Shown: one piece after another, positions 21,927 through 33,531 of the stretch
How the letters are laid out: every line of letters starts with the position of its first letter
How positions within the stretch are numbered: position 1 is the first letter of the stretch
From: Thioalkalivibrio sp. XN279
GTDB taxonomy: Bacteria; Pseudomonadota; Gammaproteobacteria; Steroidobacterales; XN24
Reading direction: 5' to 3'
NCBI RefSeq assembly: GCF_011089885.1
Contig: NZ_JAANBD010000028.1
Coordinates: 618,389 to 682,388 of the forward strand
Length of the DNA: 64,000 nucleotides
Program-made: the position numbers and the translations under genes
The notes under the pieces: generated by a model
Seen by the model: the letters and a program-made list of their open reading frames with translations, nothing else
What the model was told of the DNA's origin: nothing
Database searches by the model: none

Positions 21927-23111
21927 TTGGGCCGAACGGCTGGAGTGGAGCACGCCGCGCAGGGCCGCGCGCACATGGACGCGCGCATGGCCGTGCGGCT
22001 GCGTCGCTTCTACATGGCGCTGGCCTCTTACGCCTTGTGGACGGTCATCGCGCTGATCGGCTGGGCCGGCGGCCTGATCGCCATGCCCGTCTGGCTGATG
22101 CTCGCCATGCTCTCCGGCGTGATGCTTTCCAACGCCTGGTTCTGGTACATGCTGCGCTCGGGCCGCAGCCTGAGCTATGCCGATCCCTCCATGACCAAGG
22201 CCCAGGTGACGCTGGGACTGTTCTGGATCCTGGTGGTCATCGGGGCCTCGCACGTCGACCGCAGCCTGATGATGGTCGTCTACATCGTCATCATGCTGTT
22301 CGGGATATTCCGCCTGGACCGGGACGACTTCCTCAAGCTGACTGCACTGGCCCTCGCGGGTTACGTCGTGGTGGTGGCCGCCGACGTGGTGATCCGCGAC
22401 GTGCCCATCGACCTTTTCACCGAGGGCGTGCGCTTCCTGGTGCTGGCGTCCTGCCTGCTGTGGTGCACTTTCTTCGGCTCGCACGTCGCGCAGCTGCGCG
22501 CCGCCCTGCGCCGGCAGAACGAAGCGCTGCAGGAGCACGTCAAGGACGCCCAGCGCATCGCCGACCGCGACCACCTCACCTCGGCCTACAACCGCCGCTA
22601 TATCATGAAGGCGCTGGAGGCGGAGCGCGCGCGCTCGGAACGCCGCCACGCGCCCTTCTCGATCATCATCTTCGACCTCGATCACTTCAAGAGCATCAAC
22701 GACCAGCACGGTCACGTCACCGGCGATCGCGTGCTCACACGCTTCGCGCAGGTGGCGCGGCGCGAGTTGCGCGCGGTCGACGTCATCTCGCCCGGGCGAC
22801 GGCGCCATGCCTTCGGTCGCTTCGGCGGCGAGGAATTCATCGCCCTGCTGCCGGAAACCGGGCTGGAGGGGGCACGCCACTGTGCCGAGCGCATGCAGGA
22901 AGTGATGGCGCAGGAACGCTTCGAGAACGGCATCACGGTGACCTTCTCGGCCGGCATCGCCGTGTACCGCTATGGCGAGACCATCGAGCAGACGCTCAGT
23001 CGCGCCGACGACGCCTTGTACCGGGCCAAGCATGCCGGGCGCAACCGCGTCTTCGAGGAGAAGCCCACCTCCAAGCCGGGCAAGGTCGTCCGCCTCGTCC
23101 AGCGCGATTGA
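21927..23111 (+). CDS. Membrane diguanylate cyclase (GGDEF)
   Basis: Probable c-di-GMP synthase, 394 residues from TTG 21927. Five or six membrane helices occupy about residues 28-200, then a short coiled segment, then a GGDEF domain with [27 protein letters not shown] and the active-site GGEEF. An RAVD sequence that could be the inhibitory site lies 14 residues before GGEEF instead of the usual five, because of a basic insertion (PGRRRHA). The TTG start has GGGAGA six bases upstream; an ATG at 21975 lacks one but would also keep all helices. It lies opposite in strand between mnmE and mnmG. Confidence 0.88.
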   Translation: MGRTAGVEHAAQGRAHMDARMAVRLRRFYMALASYALWTVIALIGWAGGLIAMPVWLMLAMLSGVMLSNAWFWYMLRSGRSLSYADPSMTKAQVTLGLFWILVVIGASHVDRSLMMVVYIVIMLFGIFRLDRDDFLKLTALALAGYVVVVAADVVIRDVPIDLFTEGVRFLVLASCLLWCTFFGSHVAQLRAALRRQNEALQEHVKDAQRIADRDHLTSAYNRRYIMKALEAERARSERRHAPFSIIIFDLDHFKSINDQHGHVTGDRVLTRFAQVARRELRAVDVISPGRRRHAFGRFGGEEFIALLPETGLEGARHCAERMQEVMAQERFENGITVTFSAGIAVYRYGETIEQTLSRADDALYRAKHAGRNRVFEEKPTSKPGKVVRLVQRD

Positions 23112-23141
23112 GACTCGCCAGCCGGGCGAAGCGCGAACGGC

Positions 23142-24491
23142 TCACTTGCCGATACAGAACTCGCTGAAGATCCGCCCCAGCAGGTCTTCGGTCGTTACGC
23201 GGCCGGTGATCTCTCCGAGCGCATCCTGCGCCTGGCGCAGCTCCTCCGCTGCCAGCTCCGGTGCGTGTGCCGCGCGCGACAATGCGACTGCCCGCGTTGT
23301 CGCCGCTGTCGCCCGGTCCAGCGCTGCGAGATGCCGCCGTCGCGCCGCGAAACTGCCGCCCTCGCCGGCGCCGTGACCGGCGAACACCCGGAGACGTTCC
23401 CGCAGCAGGTCGATGCCCTCCCCGGTCAGTGCCGAGAGCCGCAGGCATTCCGCGCCGTCGGCCGCTGTCTCGGGCCCGGCCGGCAGGCCCAGCAGGTCGG
23501 TCTTGTTGCGCACCCTGAGCACCGGGATGCCTGCAGGCAATCCGCCAGGGCTGCTATCGGCTGCAGCCGCGCCGCCGTCTTCCACCAGTAGCACCAGGTC
23601 GGCCCGCGCCATGGCTTCGCGCGCCCGGCGGATGCCTTCCTGCTCGACACGGTCTGCCGCTTCGCGCAGGCCCGCCGTGTCGACGACCCGCACCGGCATG
23701 CCGTCGATGAGAATGTCCTCCCGCACCAGGTCGCGTGTCGTGCCCGGCAGCTCGGTCACGATCGCGGCCTCGTAGCCCGCCAGGCGATTCAGCAGGCTCG
23801 ACTTGCCGGCATTGGGCGGGCCGGCGATCACCAGCGTCAGGCCGTCACGCAGCACGCGTCCGCGGTCGGCCGCCTGGCGGACTGCGGCCAGGTCGCGCAG
23901 CAGGCTGTCCAGCAGCCCGGCCAGTTCGGGGTCGTCCACGTCGTCCACGCCTTCTTCCGGGAAATCCAGCCCGGCCTCGAGTCGGACGCGCAGCTGCGTC
24001 AACTGCTCGACCAGCGCTGTCACGCGGCCGGAGAATTCTCCTTCCAGCGAGCGCAACGCTGCGCGCGCGGCCTCGGCCGAGGCGCTGGCGATGAGATCCG
24101 CGATCGCCTCGGCCTGCGCCAGGTCGAGCCGGCCGTTGAGGAAGGCGCGTCGCGTGAACTCGCCCGGGCCGGCTTCGCGGGCGCCCAGCGCCACGAGGCC
24201 GCGCACCAGCAAGGTGGCAACGACCGGGCTGCCGTGCAGCTGAAACTCCACCGTGTCTTCACCGGTGAAGGAGCGCGGACCGGGAAACACCAGCACCAGG
24301 GCGCGGTCGAGCGGCTCGCCCTCGATCCTCAACTCGCGCAGCGCGGCGCGGCGCGCCGGCGGCAGGTCAGCGGTGACCTGTGCTGCGAGTGCCAGCGCCC
24401 GGTCCCCGGAGAGCCGCACGATGCACACGCCGCCGCGCCCGGGCGGCGTGACAGCCGCCACGATGGTGTCGCCTGCGGCCAGGACGCTCAC
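23142..24491 (-). CDS. mnmE: tRNA modification GTPase MnmE (TrmE)
   Basis: GTPase partner of MnmG, 449 residues (454 in E. coli). The N-terminal tetrahydrofolate-binding domain has TPPGRGGVCIVRLSG. The inserted G domain has GPPNAGKS (224-231), TTRD (251-254), DTAG (271-274) and NKTD, and the C-terminus is the diagnostic CIGK. The start is GTG at 24491 (VSVLAAGDTIVA), 8 bases after AAGG. It follows yidC closely. Confidence 0.96.
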   Translation of the reverse strand: MSVLAAGDTIVAAVTPPGRGGVCIVRLSGDRALALAAQVTADLPPARRAALRELRIEGEPLDRALVLVFPGPRSFTGEDTVEFQLHGSPVVATLLVRGLVALGAREAGPGEFTRRAFLNGRLDLAQAEAIADLIASASAEAARAALRSLEGEFSGRVTALVEQLTQLRVRLEAGLDFPEEGVDDVDDPELAGLLDSLLRDLAAVRQAADRGRVLRDGLTLVIAGPPNAGKSSLLNRLAGYEAAIVTELPGTTRDLVREDILIDGMPVRVVDTAGLREAADRVEQEGIRRAREAMARADLVLLVEDGGAAAADSSPGGLPAGIPVLRVRNKTDLLGLPAGPETAADGAECLRLSALTGEGIDLLRERLRVFAGHGAGEGGSFAARRRHLAALDRATAATTRAVALSRAAHAPELAAEELRQAQDALGEITGRVTTEDLLGRIFSEFCIGK

Positions 24492-24522
24492 GCCACCGGC
24501 CTTCGGGCCGGGGGCGACGACG

Positions 24523-26217
24523 CTATGCGCCGCCCGCCTCGACGACCTTGTTGATGCGCCACTGCTGCAGGATGGCAAGCAGGTTGTTGACGAACCAGTA
24601 CAGCACCAGTCCCGCCGGGAAGAAGGCGAAGAACACCGTGAAGATCACCGGCAGCAGCTGCATGATCTTCGCCTGCACCGGATCCGGCGGCGCCGGGTTC
24701 AGCTTCTGCTGGAACCACATGGTGACGCCCATCAACAACGGCAGGATGAAGTAGGGATCGCGCGAGGACAGGTCCTGGATCCACAGCGCGAACGGCGCCT
24801 GGCGCATCTCCACGCTCTCCAGCAGCACCCAGTACAGCGCCAGGAACACCGGCATCTGCACCAGGATCGGCAGGCAGCCTGCAGCCGGGTTGACCTTCTC
24901 CTTCTTGTACAGCTCCATCATTGCCTGCGACAGCTTCTGGCGGTCGTCGGCGTAGCGTTCCTGCAGGGCTTTCATGCGCGGCTGCAACTTGCGCATCTTG
25001 GCCATCGAGCGGCCGCTGGTCTCCGACAGCTTGTAGAACACCGCCTTGATCAGCACCGTCATGATGATGATGGCCCAGCCCCAGTTGCCGACCAGGGCGT
25101 AAATCTTCGACAGCAGCCAGAACAGCGGCTGCGAAATGACGGTCAGCCAGCCGTAATCCACGGTCAGGCGCAGCTTCGGCGCCGTCGCCTCGAGCTGGTC
25201 CTGCAGCTTGGGGCCGACGAAATACTGGTCGGTGAACACCGTCGCCTGCCCGGGAGCCACGGCCTGCGGCATCCCCACCGCCGTGACGGTGTAGAGGCCC
25301 TCCGGGGTCGAATTGGCGCTGAATTGCGCGCGCCCGCCCGGCACGGCCGCGGTAAGGAAGTGATGCTGGATGGAGGCCACCCAGCCGCCCTCGGTGGTGT
25401 ACTCGATGCCGCTCTTGGCGAGATCGCCGACGTCCAGCTTTTCGTACTTCTCGCCGTTGAAAGTGACGGGCCCGCGAAAGGAATAGCTCTCGACATCGGT
25501 CAGGCTGCGCCCCGGCGGATCATGCAGGCGCCGGATCTGCAGGTAGCTGGCCCCGTTCCAGTCGGTCTCGCCCTCGTTCTGCAGGCGCTGCTCCAGGCCG
25601 ACAGCGTAGCTGCCACGCTCAAAGCGCCAGGTCTTGGTGACTACGACACCGTCTTCGAGGGTCGCGGTGAGCGGGACTTCGAGCACGTCCTGGCCCGGCT
25701 CCAGGCGGAACTCCATGCGCGGTGCGCTGAACAGGGTGTCGGACCGAGTCGACGCGCCGGGGGGGCGTGCGGTCAAGCCGGAGCGGAACACGTAGAGACC
25801 GTCGGCGGTCGGGTCGAGCAACTGCACGGGCACGTCGGGCGCGTTCTTGTGCACCGGGTACTCGGGCAGCACGGCCTTCACGAGGTCGCCGCCGCGCGGA
25901 CTGATCTCCAGGTCCAGCACGTCAGTGATGACGCGGATGCGTTGCTCCGATGCCGGGGCGGTCTGGGTCGCGCCGGGCACTTCACGCGCCTCGGCGCCGC
26001 CCGGGGCAGCGGGCGGCGGCGGCACATCGCCGGCGCCGGCACCTTCGGGCAGGGCCGGGGCGGCGGCGCCCTCATCGAAACCCGGCGCCTGCAGGGCCTC
26101 GGCGCTATTCGTGGCGGCCGGCGGCGGTGGCGGACGCTGGTCCTGCAGGAAGGCGGTGTAGTTCAACCACACCATCATCGCCAGGGCGATCCAGAGAAAT
26201 ACTCGCTGGTTATCCAT
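24523..26217 (-). CDS. yidC: Membrane protein insertase YidC
   Basis: Inserts and folds inner-membrane proteins, alone or with SecYEG. It has 564 residues: N-terminal membrane anchor (MDNQRVFLWIALAMMVWLNY), a proline-rich linker, the large periplasmic beta-sandwich domain, and the conserved five-helix core (GWAIIIMTVLIKAVFYKLSETSGRSMAKMRKL, NPAAGCLPILVQMPVFLALYWVL). The ATG at 26217 gives the classic MDNQR start; the frame extends further upstream only as non-homologous sequence. Confidence 0.96.
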   Translation of the reverse strand: MDNQRVFLWIALAMMVWLNYTAFLQDQRPPPPPAATNSAEALQAPGFDEGAAAPALPEGAGAGDVPPPPAAPGGAEAREVPGATQTAPASEQRIRVITDVLDLEISPRGGDLVKAVLPEYPVHKNAPDVPVQLLDPTADGLYVFRSGLTARPPGASTRSDTLFSAPRMEFRLEPGQDVLEVPLTATLEDGVVVTKTWRFERGSYAVGLEQRLQNEGETDWNGASYLQIRRLHDPPGRSLTDVESYSFRGPVTFNGEKYEKLDVGDLAKSGIEYTTEGGWVASIQHHFLTAAVPGGRAQFSANSTPEGLYTVTAVGMPQAVAPGQATVFTDQYFVGPKLQDQLEATAPKLRLTVDYGWLTVISQPLFWLLSKIYALVGNWGWAIIIMTVLIKAVFYKLSETSGRSMAKMRKLQPRMKALQERYADDRQKLSQAMMELYKKEKVNPAAGCLPILVQMPVFLALYWVLLESVEMRQAPFALWIQDLSSRDPYFILPLLMGVTMWFQQKLNPAPPDPVQAKIMQLLPVIFTVFFAFFPAGLVLYWFVNNLLAILQQWRINKVVEAGGA

Positions 26218-26233
26218 GAGCTTGCGGGGTTCC

Positions 26234-26461
26234 TCAGGCGGTGGGCTGACGCGGCGGCACGGGATCGTGGCCGGCGTCGCCCCAGGGATGGCAGCGGCCG
26301 ATGCGGCGCAGCGCCAGCCAAGATCCACGCGCGAGCCCGTGGGTGCGTAGCGCCTCGATGGCGTACTCGGAGCAGGTGGGATGGAAACGGCAGTTGTTAC
26401 CCAGCAAGGGGCTCAACAACCACTGGTAACCGCGGATCAGGAAGATCGCGATGCTGCGCAT
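26234..26461 (-). CDS. yidD: Membrane protein insertion efficiency factor YidD
   Basis: Small membrane-associated protein assisting YidC. It has 75 residues, with [30 protein letters not shown] and [10 protein letters not shown], both family signatures. The start ATG at 26461 lies inside the 3' end of rnpA (25-base overlap), and yidC follows after 16 bases, so rpmH-rnpA-yidD-yidC-mnmE appears to be one transcription unit. Confidence 0.95.
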   Translation of the reverse strand: MRSIAIFLIRGYQWLLSPLLGNNCRFHPTCSEYAIEALRTHGLARGSWLALRRIGRCHPWGDAGHDPVPPRQPTA

Positions 26462-26928
26462 GTACGTGCCGTCCGTTCCAACAAGGCTTCGATGCTCGCC
26501 GTGAGCTCTCGATTGTCGCATGCCGCGGCGCCCGGCCGTGCCATCACGACGATGTCCACCACCGGCAGGTCCGGCCGACGGCGGAAGCATTCTCTCACGA
26601 CACGCTTGATACGGTTGCGCTGCACGGCGCGACGCGAGACCTTGCGCGAAATTGCCAGGCCGAGCCGGGCCGCAGGGCCGGGGCCGGGCGCGAAAACGAG
26701 AGAAAAATAGCGGTCCCCATGGCGGCGTCCGGTCCTGAACACCCTGCCGAATTCGGGCGGGGACAGCAGGCGCTGCGAGCGCGCGAACCGGTGCGGGTGT
26801 TGCCCGGCCGCGTGTTCGCCGCCTGCAGACGGGCCGTCGGCCCGCAGCTCAGACAGCGAGTCGGGCGCGGCCCTTGGCGCGCCGGCGCGAGAGTACCTGC
26901 CGACCGTTCTTGGTGGCCATGCGGGCAC
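26437..26928 (-). CDS. rnpA: Ribonuclease P protein component, with extended N-terminus overlapping rpmH
   Basis: Protein cofactor of RNase P, which matures tRNA 5' ends. The core is clear: [12 protein letters not shown], then the RNR motif in [24 protein letters not shown]. The only ATG/GTG/TTG in frame upstream of the core is the GTG at 26928, which lies inside rpmH and gives a 163-residue protein with about 48 extra residues, 80 bases of overlap in a different phase. A non-standard start (for example CTG just before the rpmH stop) would give a shorter protein. Downstream it overlaps yidD. Confidence 0.88.
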   Translation of the reverse strand: MPAWPPRTVGRYSRAGAPRAAPDSLSELRADGPSAGGEHAAGQHPHRFARSQRLLSPPEFGRVFRTGRRHGDRYFSLVFAPGPGPAARLGLAISRKVSRRAVQRNRIKRVVRECFRRRPDLPVVDIVVMARPGAAACDNRELTASIEALLERTARTCAASRSS

Positions 26929-26983
26929 GGAACCCGTGCGTGCGCTTCCGGCGCAGGTTGCTCGGTTGATAAGTGCGTTTCAT
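26849..26983 (-). CDS. rpmH: 50S ribosomal protein L34
   Basis: Ribosomal protein of 44 residues, [44 protein letters not shown], almost identical to the family consensus. The ATG at 26983 is unambiguous. First gene of the leftward unit; its 3' two-thirds are overlapped by the rnpA frame. Confidence 0.98.
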   Translation of the reverse strand: MKRTYQPSNLRRKRTHGFRARMATKNGRQVLSRRRAKGRARLAV

Positions 26984-27048
26984 CGTACTGATTCCGTCCG
27001 AGAAGTAGCGGTGACCGGCCCGGTTGGGACCTGCCAAAAAGACGCGGA

Positions 27049-27077
27049 AGCGTACTTGCAGGGCGTTGCGCTGTCAA
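27049..27077 (-). promoter_or_regulatory. sigma-70 promoter of rpmH
   Basis: On the minus strand a perfect TTGACA (27072-27077) lies 17 bases from TACGCT (27049-27054). Transcription would begin about 60 bases before rpmH. The -10 is weak but the -35 and the spacing are ideal. Confidence 0.65.
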
Positions 27078-27111
27078 CTGAGCGCCACCGCGCCGCCGCC
27101 CGTTCGCAGCC

Positions 27112-27142
27112 TGTGGATAACCCGGGCGCGGCAAGATAGACT
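27112..27142 (+). promoter_or_regulatory. dnaA promoter with overlapping DnaA box
   Basis: A perfect DnaA box (TGTGGATAA, 27112-27120; TTATCCACA on the minus strand) overlaps a possible -35, TGGATA (27114-27119). This is followed after 17 bases by TAGACT (27137-27142). Transcription would begin about 40 bases before dnaA. The arrangement fits autorepression of dnaA by DnaA, as in E. coli; the promoter call itself is a moderate match. Confidence 0.6.
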
Positions 27143-27188
27143 GCGGCTCTCTCCGGCAACCCCGTTAACGCGAAGCACAGGACGCAAA

Positions 27189-28535
27189 GTGGCGGCCGCC
27201 TGGCACCAATGTCTCAACAGGCTCAGGAACGAACTGTCCCCGGACCAGTTCAACACCTATGTCGCACCTTTGCAGGCGATCAGCGAGGGGAATTCCCTGC
27301 GCCTCCTGGCGCCCAACCCTTACGTGGTGACCTGGCTGCGGCAGCACTGCCTGCAACGCATCCGGGAACTCGCGCACGAACCCGGTGACGATGGCCGGTC
27401 GCTGGACGTGACCATCGACGTGGGCACGCGCATGGCGGCCGCGAACGTCGAGATCGTGTCCGGAGGCGCCACTGCGCCCGTGCCGGCCGCCCCACCGCGC
27501 AGCGAGTTTCTCAGCGGCGCGCGCCTGAATCCCGACTTCACTTTCGACAGCTTCGTCGAGGGCAAAAGCAACCAACTGGCGCGGGCGGGCGCCTTCCAGG
27601 TGGCCGAGAACCCCGGCGGCTCGTACAACCCCTTGTTCCTGTACGGCGGGGTCGGTCTCGGCAAGACGCATCTCATGCACGCCATCGGCAACCGCATCCT
27701 GGACCGCAACCCGCACGCACGGGTGGCCTATGTCCATTCGGAGCGCTTCGTCAGCGACATGGTGCGCGCGCTGCAGAACAATCGCATCGACGAGTTCAAG
27801 CGCAGCTACCGCTCGCTGAATGCCCTGCTCATCGACGACATCCAGTTTTTCGCCGGGAAGGATCGATCGCAGGAAGAATTCTTCCACACTTTCAATGCCT
27901 TGTTCGAGGAACGCCAGCAGATCGTGCTGTCCTGCGACCGTTATCCGAAAGAAGTGGACGGTCTCGAGGACCGCCTCAAGACGCGCTTCGGCTGGGGGCT
28001 GACGGTGGCCATAGAGGCGCCGGAACTCGAGACCAGCGTGGCCATCCTGATGAAGAAAGCCAGCCAGGAAGGCGTGACACTGCCCTCGGAAGTGGCCTTC
28101 CTCATCGCCAAGCGCATCCGTTCCAATGTCCGGGAGCTCGAGGGCGCACTGCGCCGGGTGATTGCAACCTCCCGTTTTCTCGATCGCGAAATCACCATGG
28201 ATTTCGCCAAGAAAGCGCTCGGCGACCTGCTGTCGCTGCAGGACCGCCTGGTCACGATCGAGAACATACAGAAGACCGTGGCGCAGTATTACAAGATCCG
28301 CGTCGCGGACCTGATGTCGAAACGGCGCAACCGTGCCGTGGCCAGGCCGCGGCAGATCGCGATGTCACTGGCGAAAGAGCTGACGGAAAGAAGTTACCCG
28401 GAAATCGGCGATGCTTTCGGTGGCAAGGACCACACCACGGTGCTGCACGCCTGCAAGCGGATCAAGGAACTGCGGGAGAGCGACACGCGGGTGCGGGAAG
28501 ATTACGCAAACCTGTTGAGAACCCTCACGGCTTGA
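27189..28535 (+). CDS. dnaA: Chromosomal replication initiator DnaA
   Basis: AAA+ initiator that opens oriC, 448 residues. Domain I is [26 protein letters not shown]. Domain II is short (about 85-112). Domain III has Walker A GGVGLGKT (153-160) and Walker [10 protein letters not shown]. Domain IV ends with the box-binding signature [15 protein letters not shown]. The start is GTG at 27189, six bases after AGGA; the frame is open further upstream across the promoter but shows no homology there. Confidence 0.97.
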   Translation: MAAAWHQCLNRLRNELSPDQFNTYVAPLQAISEGNSLRLLAPNPYVVTWLRQHCLQRIRELAHEPGDDGRSLDVTIDVGTRMAAANVEIVSGGATAPVPAAPPRSEFLSGARLNPDFTFDSFVEGKSNQLARAGAFQVAENPGGSYNPLFLYGGVGLGKTHLMHAIGNRILDRNPHARVAYVHSERFVSDMVRALQNNRIDEFKRSYRSLNALLIDDIQFFAGKDRSQEEFFHTFNALFEERQQIVLSCDRYPKEVDGLEDRLKTRFGWGLTVAIEAPELETSVAILMKKASQEGVTLPSEVAFLIAKRIRSNVRELEGALRRVIATSRFLDREITMDFAKKALGDLLSLQDRLVTIENIQKTVAQYYKIRVADLMSKRRNRAVARPRQIAMSLAKELTERSYPEIGDAFGGKDHTTVLHACKRIKELRESDTRVREDYANLLRTLTA

Positions 28536-28740
28536 TGTGCACAAGCTGTGGATAACTTGAAGGGGAAAAAGCATCCACAGGCCGTCCACAGGCTGTCATC
28601 CCGACCACAGCCGTTTGCCCACAAGGTTTGAAGTGTTTTAAGTAATTGTTTTTATTATATTTTTTGGCGTACTCCCGGAATCCGTCCGGACTAATAACAG
28701 TAATAACAGTCTTTATCTAAATACCTTAATACTATTAGTG
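28536..28740. other. oriC: Origin of replication oriC (dnaA-dnaN intergenic region)
   Basis: Next to the dnaA stop is a cluster of DnaA boxes: one perfect (28547-28555, minus) and five looser ones ending in CCACA or its variants (28536-28544 minus; 28571-28579, 28582-28590, 28601-28609 and 28615-28623 plus). Two AT-rich stretches follow, 28626-28666 and 28690-28739, striking in so GC-rich a chromosome and suitable as the unwinding element. The second contains a tandem 9-mer TAATAACAG (28692-28709). The small inverted repeat TCCGTCCGGA lies between them. The region must also hold the dnaN promoter. Confidence 0.85.
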
Positions 28741-28753
28741 AACAGGTGAACCG

Positions 28754-29854
28754 ATGAAGTTCAGCGCACCCAGAGAGACCCTGCTCGAACCCCTCCAGGC
28801 CGTCATTGGTGTTGTCGAGCGCCGCCAGACGATGCCGGTGCTGGCGAACGTCCTCTTGACCGCCAGTGAAGGGGAAGGGTTGTCGGTCACAGCGACTGAC
28901 CTCGAGGTAGAGCTGGTCGCCCGGGTGGACGTCGCAGTGGACAAGGGTGGCGAGATCACGGTGCCCGGACGCAAGTTGCTGGATATCTGTCGCGCGCTGC
29001 CGGAAGGCGCCGCGGTCAGTTTCAGCCTGTCAGGGGAAAAAGTGACGGTCCGATCCGGCCGCAGTCGCTTCACGCTGTCGACCCTGCCCGCCGGGGATTT
29101 TCCCGTGGTGGAGGACATCAAGGCCCAGCAGAAGCTGGCCCTGCCGCAGGAACTGTTGCACCGGCTGATCGAGAAGACCCAGTTTTCCATGGCCAACCAG
29201 GACGTCCGTTACTACCTGAACGGCATGCTGCTGGAAGTCGCCGGTGCGATCGTGCGCAGTGTGGCGACGGACGGGCACCGCCTGGCATTGTGTGAGCTGA
29301 CGGTGGAGGGACTGGACTCGACGCCGCAGCAGGTGATCTTGCCGCGCAAGGGCGTGCTGGAGTTGCAAAGACTCATGGGTGGCGAGGGGGCCTGTAGCCT
29401 GGAGATCGGGAGCAATCACCTGCGTGTCGCGCTGCCCGGCATCCAGCTCACGTCGAAACTCATCGACGGCCGTTTCCCGGACTACGAGCGTGTCATTCCG
29501 AAAGAGAGCGATGCACCCATGCTCGCGGACCGGGTGCAGCTGGCTGAGTGCCTGGGCCGGATCCGGATCCTGGCGAACGAAAAATACAAGGGCGTCAGGG
29601 TGGAATTGAAGCCGGGCAGCGTGACCGTGCAGGCACACAACCCGGAGCAGGAAGAAGCCGAGGAAGAGATCGAGGTGCAATACGACGGCGCCGAGATGGA
29701 AATCGGTTTCAACGTGGAATACCTGATCGCGGCCTTGCGTGCACTGGACGACGACCAGGTGCGGCTGGAGTTCCGCGATTCTGCGAGCAGTTGCCTGATC
29801 CAGGATCCGGAGCGCCGCGACTGCAAGTACGTCGTGATGCCGATGCGGCTATAG
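28754..29854 (+). CDS. dnaN: DNA polymerase III beta subunit (sliding clamp)
   Basis: Processivity clamp, 366 residues (the usual length), made of three similar domains. It begins MKFSAPRETLLEPLQAVIGVVERRQTMPVLANVLL and ends with the family tail YVVMPMRL. The ATG at 28754 is the start; recF begins 7 bases after the stop. Confidence 0.98.
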   Translation: MKFSAPRETLLEPLQAVIGVVERRQTMPVLANVLLTASEGEGLSVTATDLEVELVARVDVAVDKGGEITVPGRKLLDICRALPEGAAVSFSLSGEKVTVRSGRSRFTLSTLPAGDFPVVEDIKAQQKLALPQELLHRLIEKTQFSMANQDVRYYLNGMLLEVAGAIVRSVATDGHRLALCELTVEGLDSTPQQVILPRKGVLELQRLMGGEGACSLEIGSNHLRVALPGIQLTSKLIDGRFPDYERVIPKESDAPMLADRVQLAECLGRIRILANEKYKGVRVELKPGSVTVQAHNPEQEEAEEEIEVQYDGAEMEIGFNVEYLIAALRALDDDQVRLEFRDSASSCLIQDPERRDCKYVVMPMRL

Positions 29855-29861
29855 GCTTCGC

Positions 29862-30915
29862 ATGGGGCTGAAAAGCCTGAAGATCGGCCAATTCCGGTGT
29901 TTTGAAGACGCAGAACTGGAGCCGGTTCCCGGCATCAACCTGGTGACGGGCATGAACGCCTCGGGCAAGACCAGCTTGCTCGAGGCGATTTTCTTGCTGG
30001 GGCGAGGCCGGTCGTTTCGCAGCGCCCGGCGCGAGGCGCTGATCAGGGAAGGCGCGAATGCCCTGCAGGCGGTAGGCAGGCTGGCGGACGGCCGGGTGCT
30101 GGGCATGGAGGTCAGCCGCGATAATTGGCAGGCACGGGCGGGCGGGGAGCCGGTTTTGCAGCTTTCCCAGCTTTCCGACTGGCTTGCGGTCCAGGTGATG
30201 GATCCGGAAGTGCACCGGCTGGTCCAGGAGGGCCCCGGGGAGCGGCGCAGATACCTGGACTGGGCGACGTTTCACGTGAAACCAGGGTTCCTCGAGGCCT
30301 GGCGCAATTACCAGCGCGCGCTACGGCAACGCAACTCGGCGCTGAAAGCGGGCCAGCCGGACGCCTCGGTAGAGCTCTGGGAGCGCACCCTGGTCGCTGA
30401 AGGTGAGCGGCTCGATCAGTACCGGAGAGAGACCGTTCAGGCGCTCGAGGAACCGGTGCGGCGCGTGGCGGAGACGCTCTTGGGTGTGGAGGTCGGGGTC
30501 GAGTATCGGCCGGGTCATCCGCAAGGGCAGGGCCTGGCGGAAGCCCTGGCCTCGCACCGGGCCCGTGACCGCAAGGCTGGCATGACACAGGTCGGACCGC
30601 ATCGGGCCGACCTTTACCTCAAGCTGGACGACCACAAGGCGCGGGGCTGGGTATCACGCGGGCAACAGAAACTGCTGGCGGCCTCCCTGGTCCTCGGGCA
30701 GGCGAGCCTGCTGGCGCCGTTGTGGGGGGATCGCGGGGTGCTGCTTATCGATGATCCGGCGGCAGAACTCGACCGCTCGCGGTGTGAGGCCCTGCTGGGA
30801 TTGATCGCGCAGAGCCCTTTCCAGGTGTTCGTGACGGCACTGGACGATGCAGCGTTGCCTGGCCTGCGAGCCGACGCAAGGTTTCACGTGGAACAAGGTC
30901 GGGTGCGGCGGGTGG

Positions 30916-30920
<5 letters not shown>
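29862..30920 (+). CDS. recF: DNA replication and repair protein RecF
   Basis: SMC-like ATPase that helps RecOR load RecA at gaps, 352 residues. Walker A is GMNASGKT (30-37), the signature region is VSRGQQKLLAASL, and Walker B is VLLIDDPAAELD. Two parS sites for ParB lie within its coding sequence. A TATAAT near its end may belong to a gyrB promoter. It stops 30 bases before gyrB. Confidence 0.96.
30268..30283. promoter_or_regulatory. parS: parS centromere site 1 (inside recF)
   Basis: GTTTCACGTGAAAC is a perfect 14-base palindrome equal to the core of the ParB-binding consensus TGTTTCACGTGAAACA; only the two outermost bases differ. It lies about 1.7 kb from oriC, in the usual place for parS. 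Confidence 0.9.
30880..30895. promoter_or_regulatory. parS: parS centromere site 2 (inside recF 3' end)
   Basis: GGTTTCACGTGGAACA matches the degenerate parS consensus TGTTNCACGTGNAACA at all but the first base. It is 612 bases from site 1 and just upstream of gyrB. Confidence 0.82.
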
Positions 30921-33365
<2,445 letters not shown>

Positions 33366-33531
33366 CGAGAGTTAGCCGTTTTTTGCCATTTTTAGAGGCG
33401 GTTCGCTGCCCTTGGCGCCTGTCGCTACTCCCGCCCGACGGTCTGTATATACATAATTTTGTATACATACACTCTTGGGCGGCGAGATTGACGGGTCCTG
33501 CGACTATCTCGTCACCTGGTCCCGGACGCCC
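33366..33531. promoter_or_regulatory. gyrB-plsC convergent gap with AT-rich palindromes
   Basis: This 166-base gap holds an AT-rich island at 33444-33471. It contains the palindrome TGTATATACA (33444-33453) and the related TGTATACA (33460-33467), centres 15 bases apart. No standard terminator with a T tail was seen after gyrB, although a T run lies at 33382-33387. The palindromes could be a regulator site or a structured 3' end; no regulator was identified. Confidence 0.4.
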
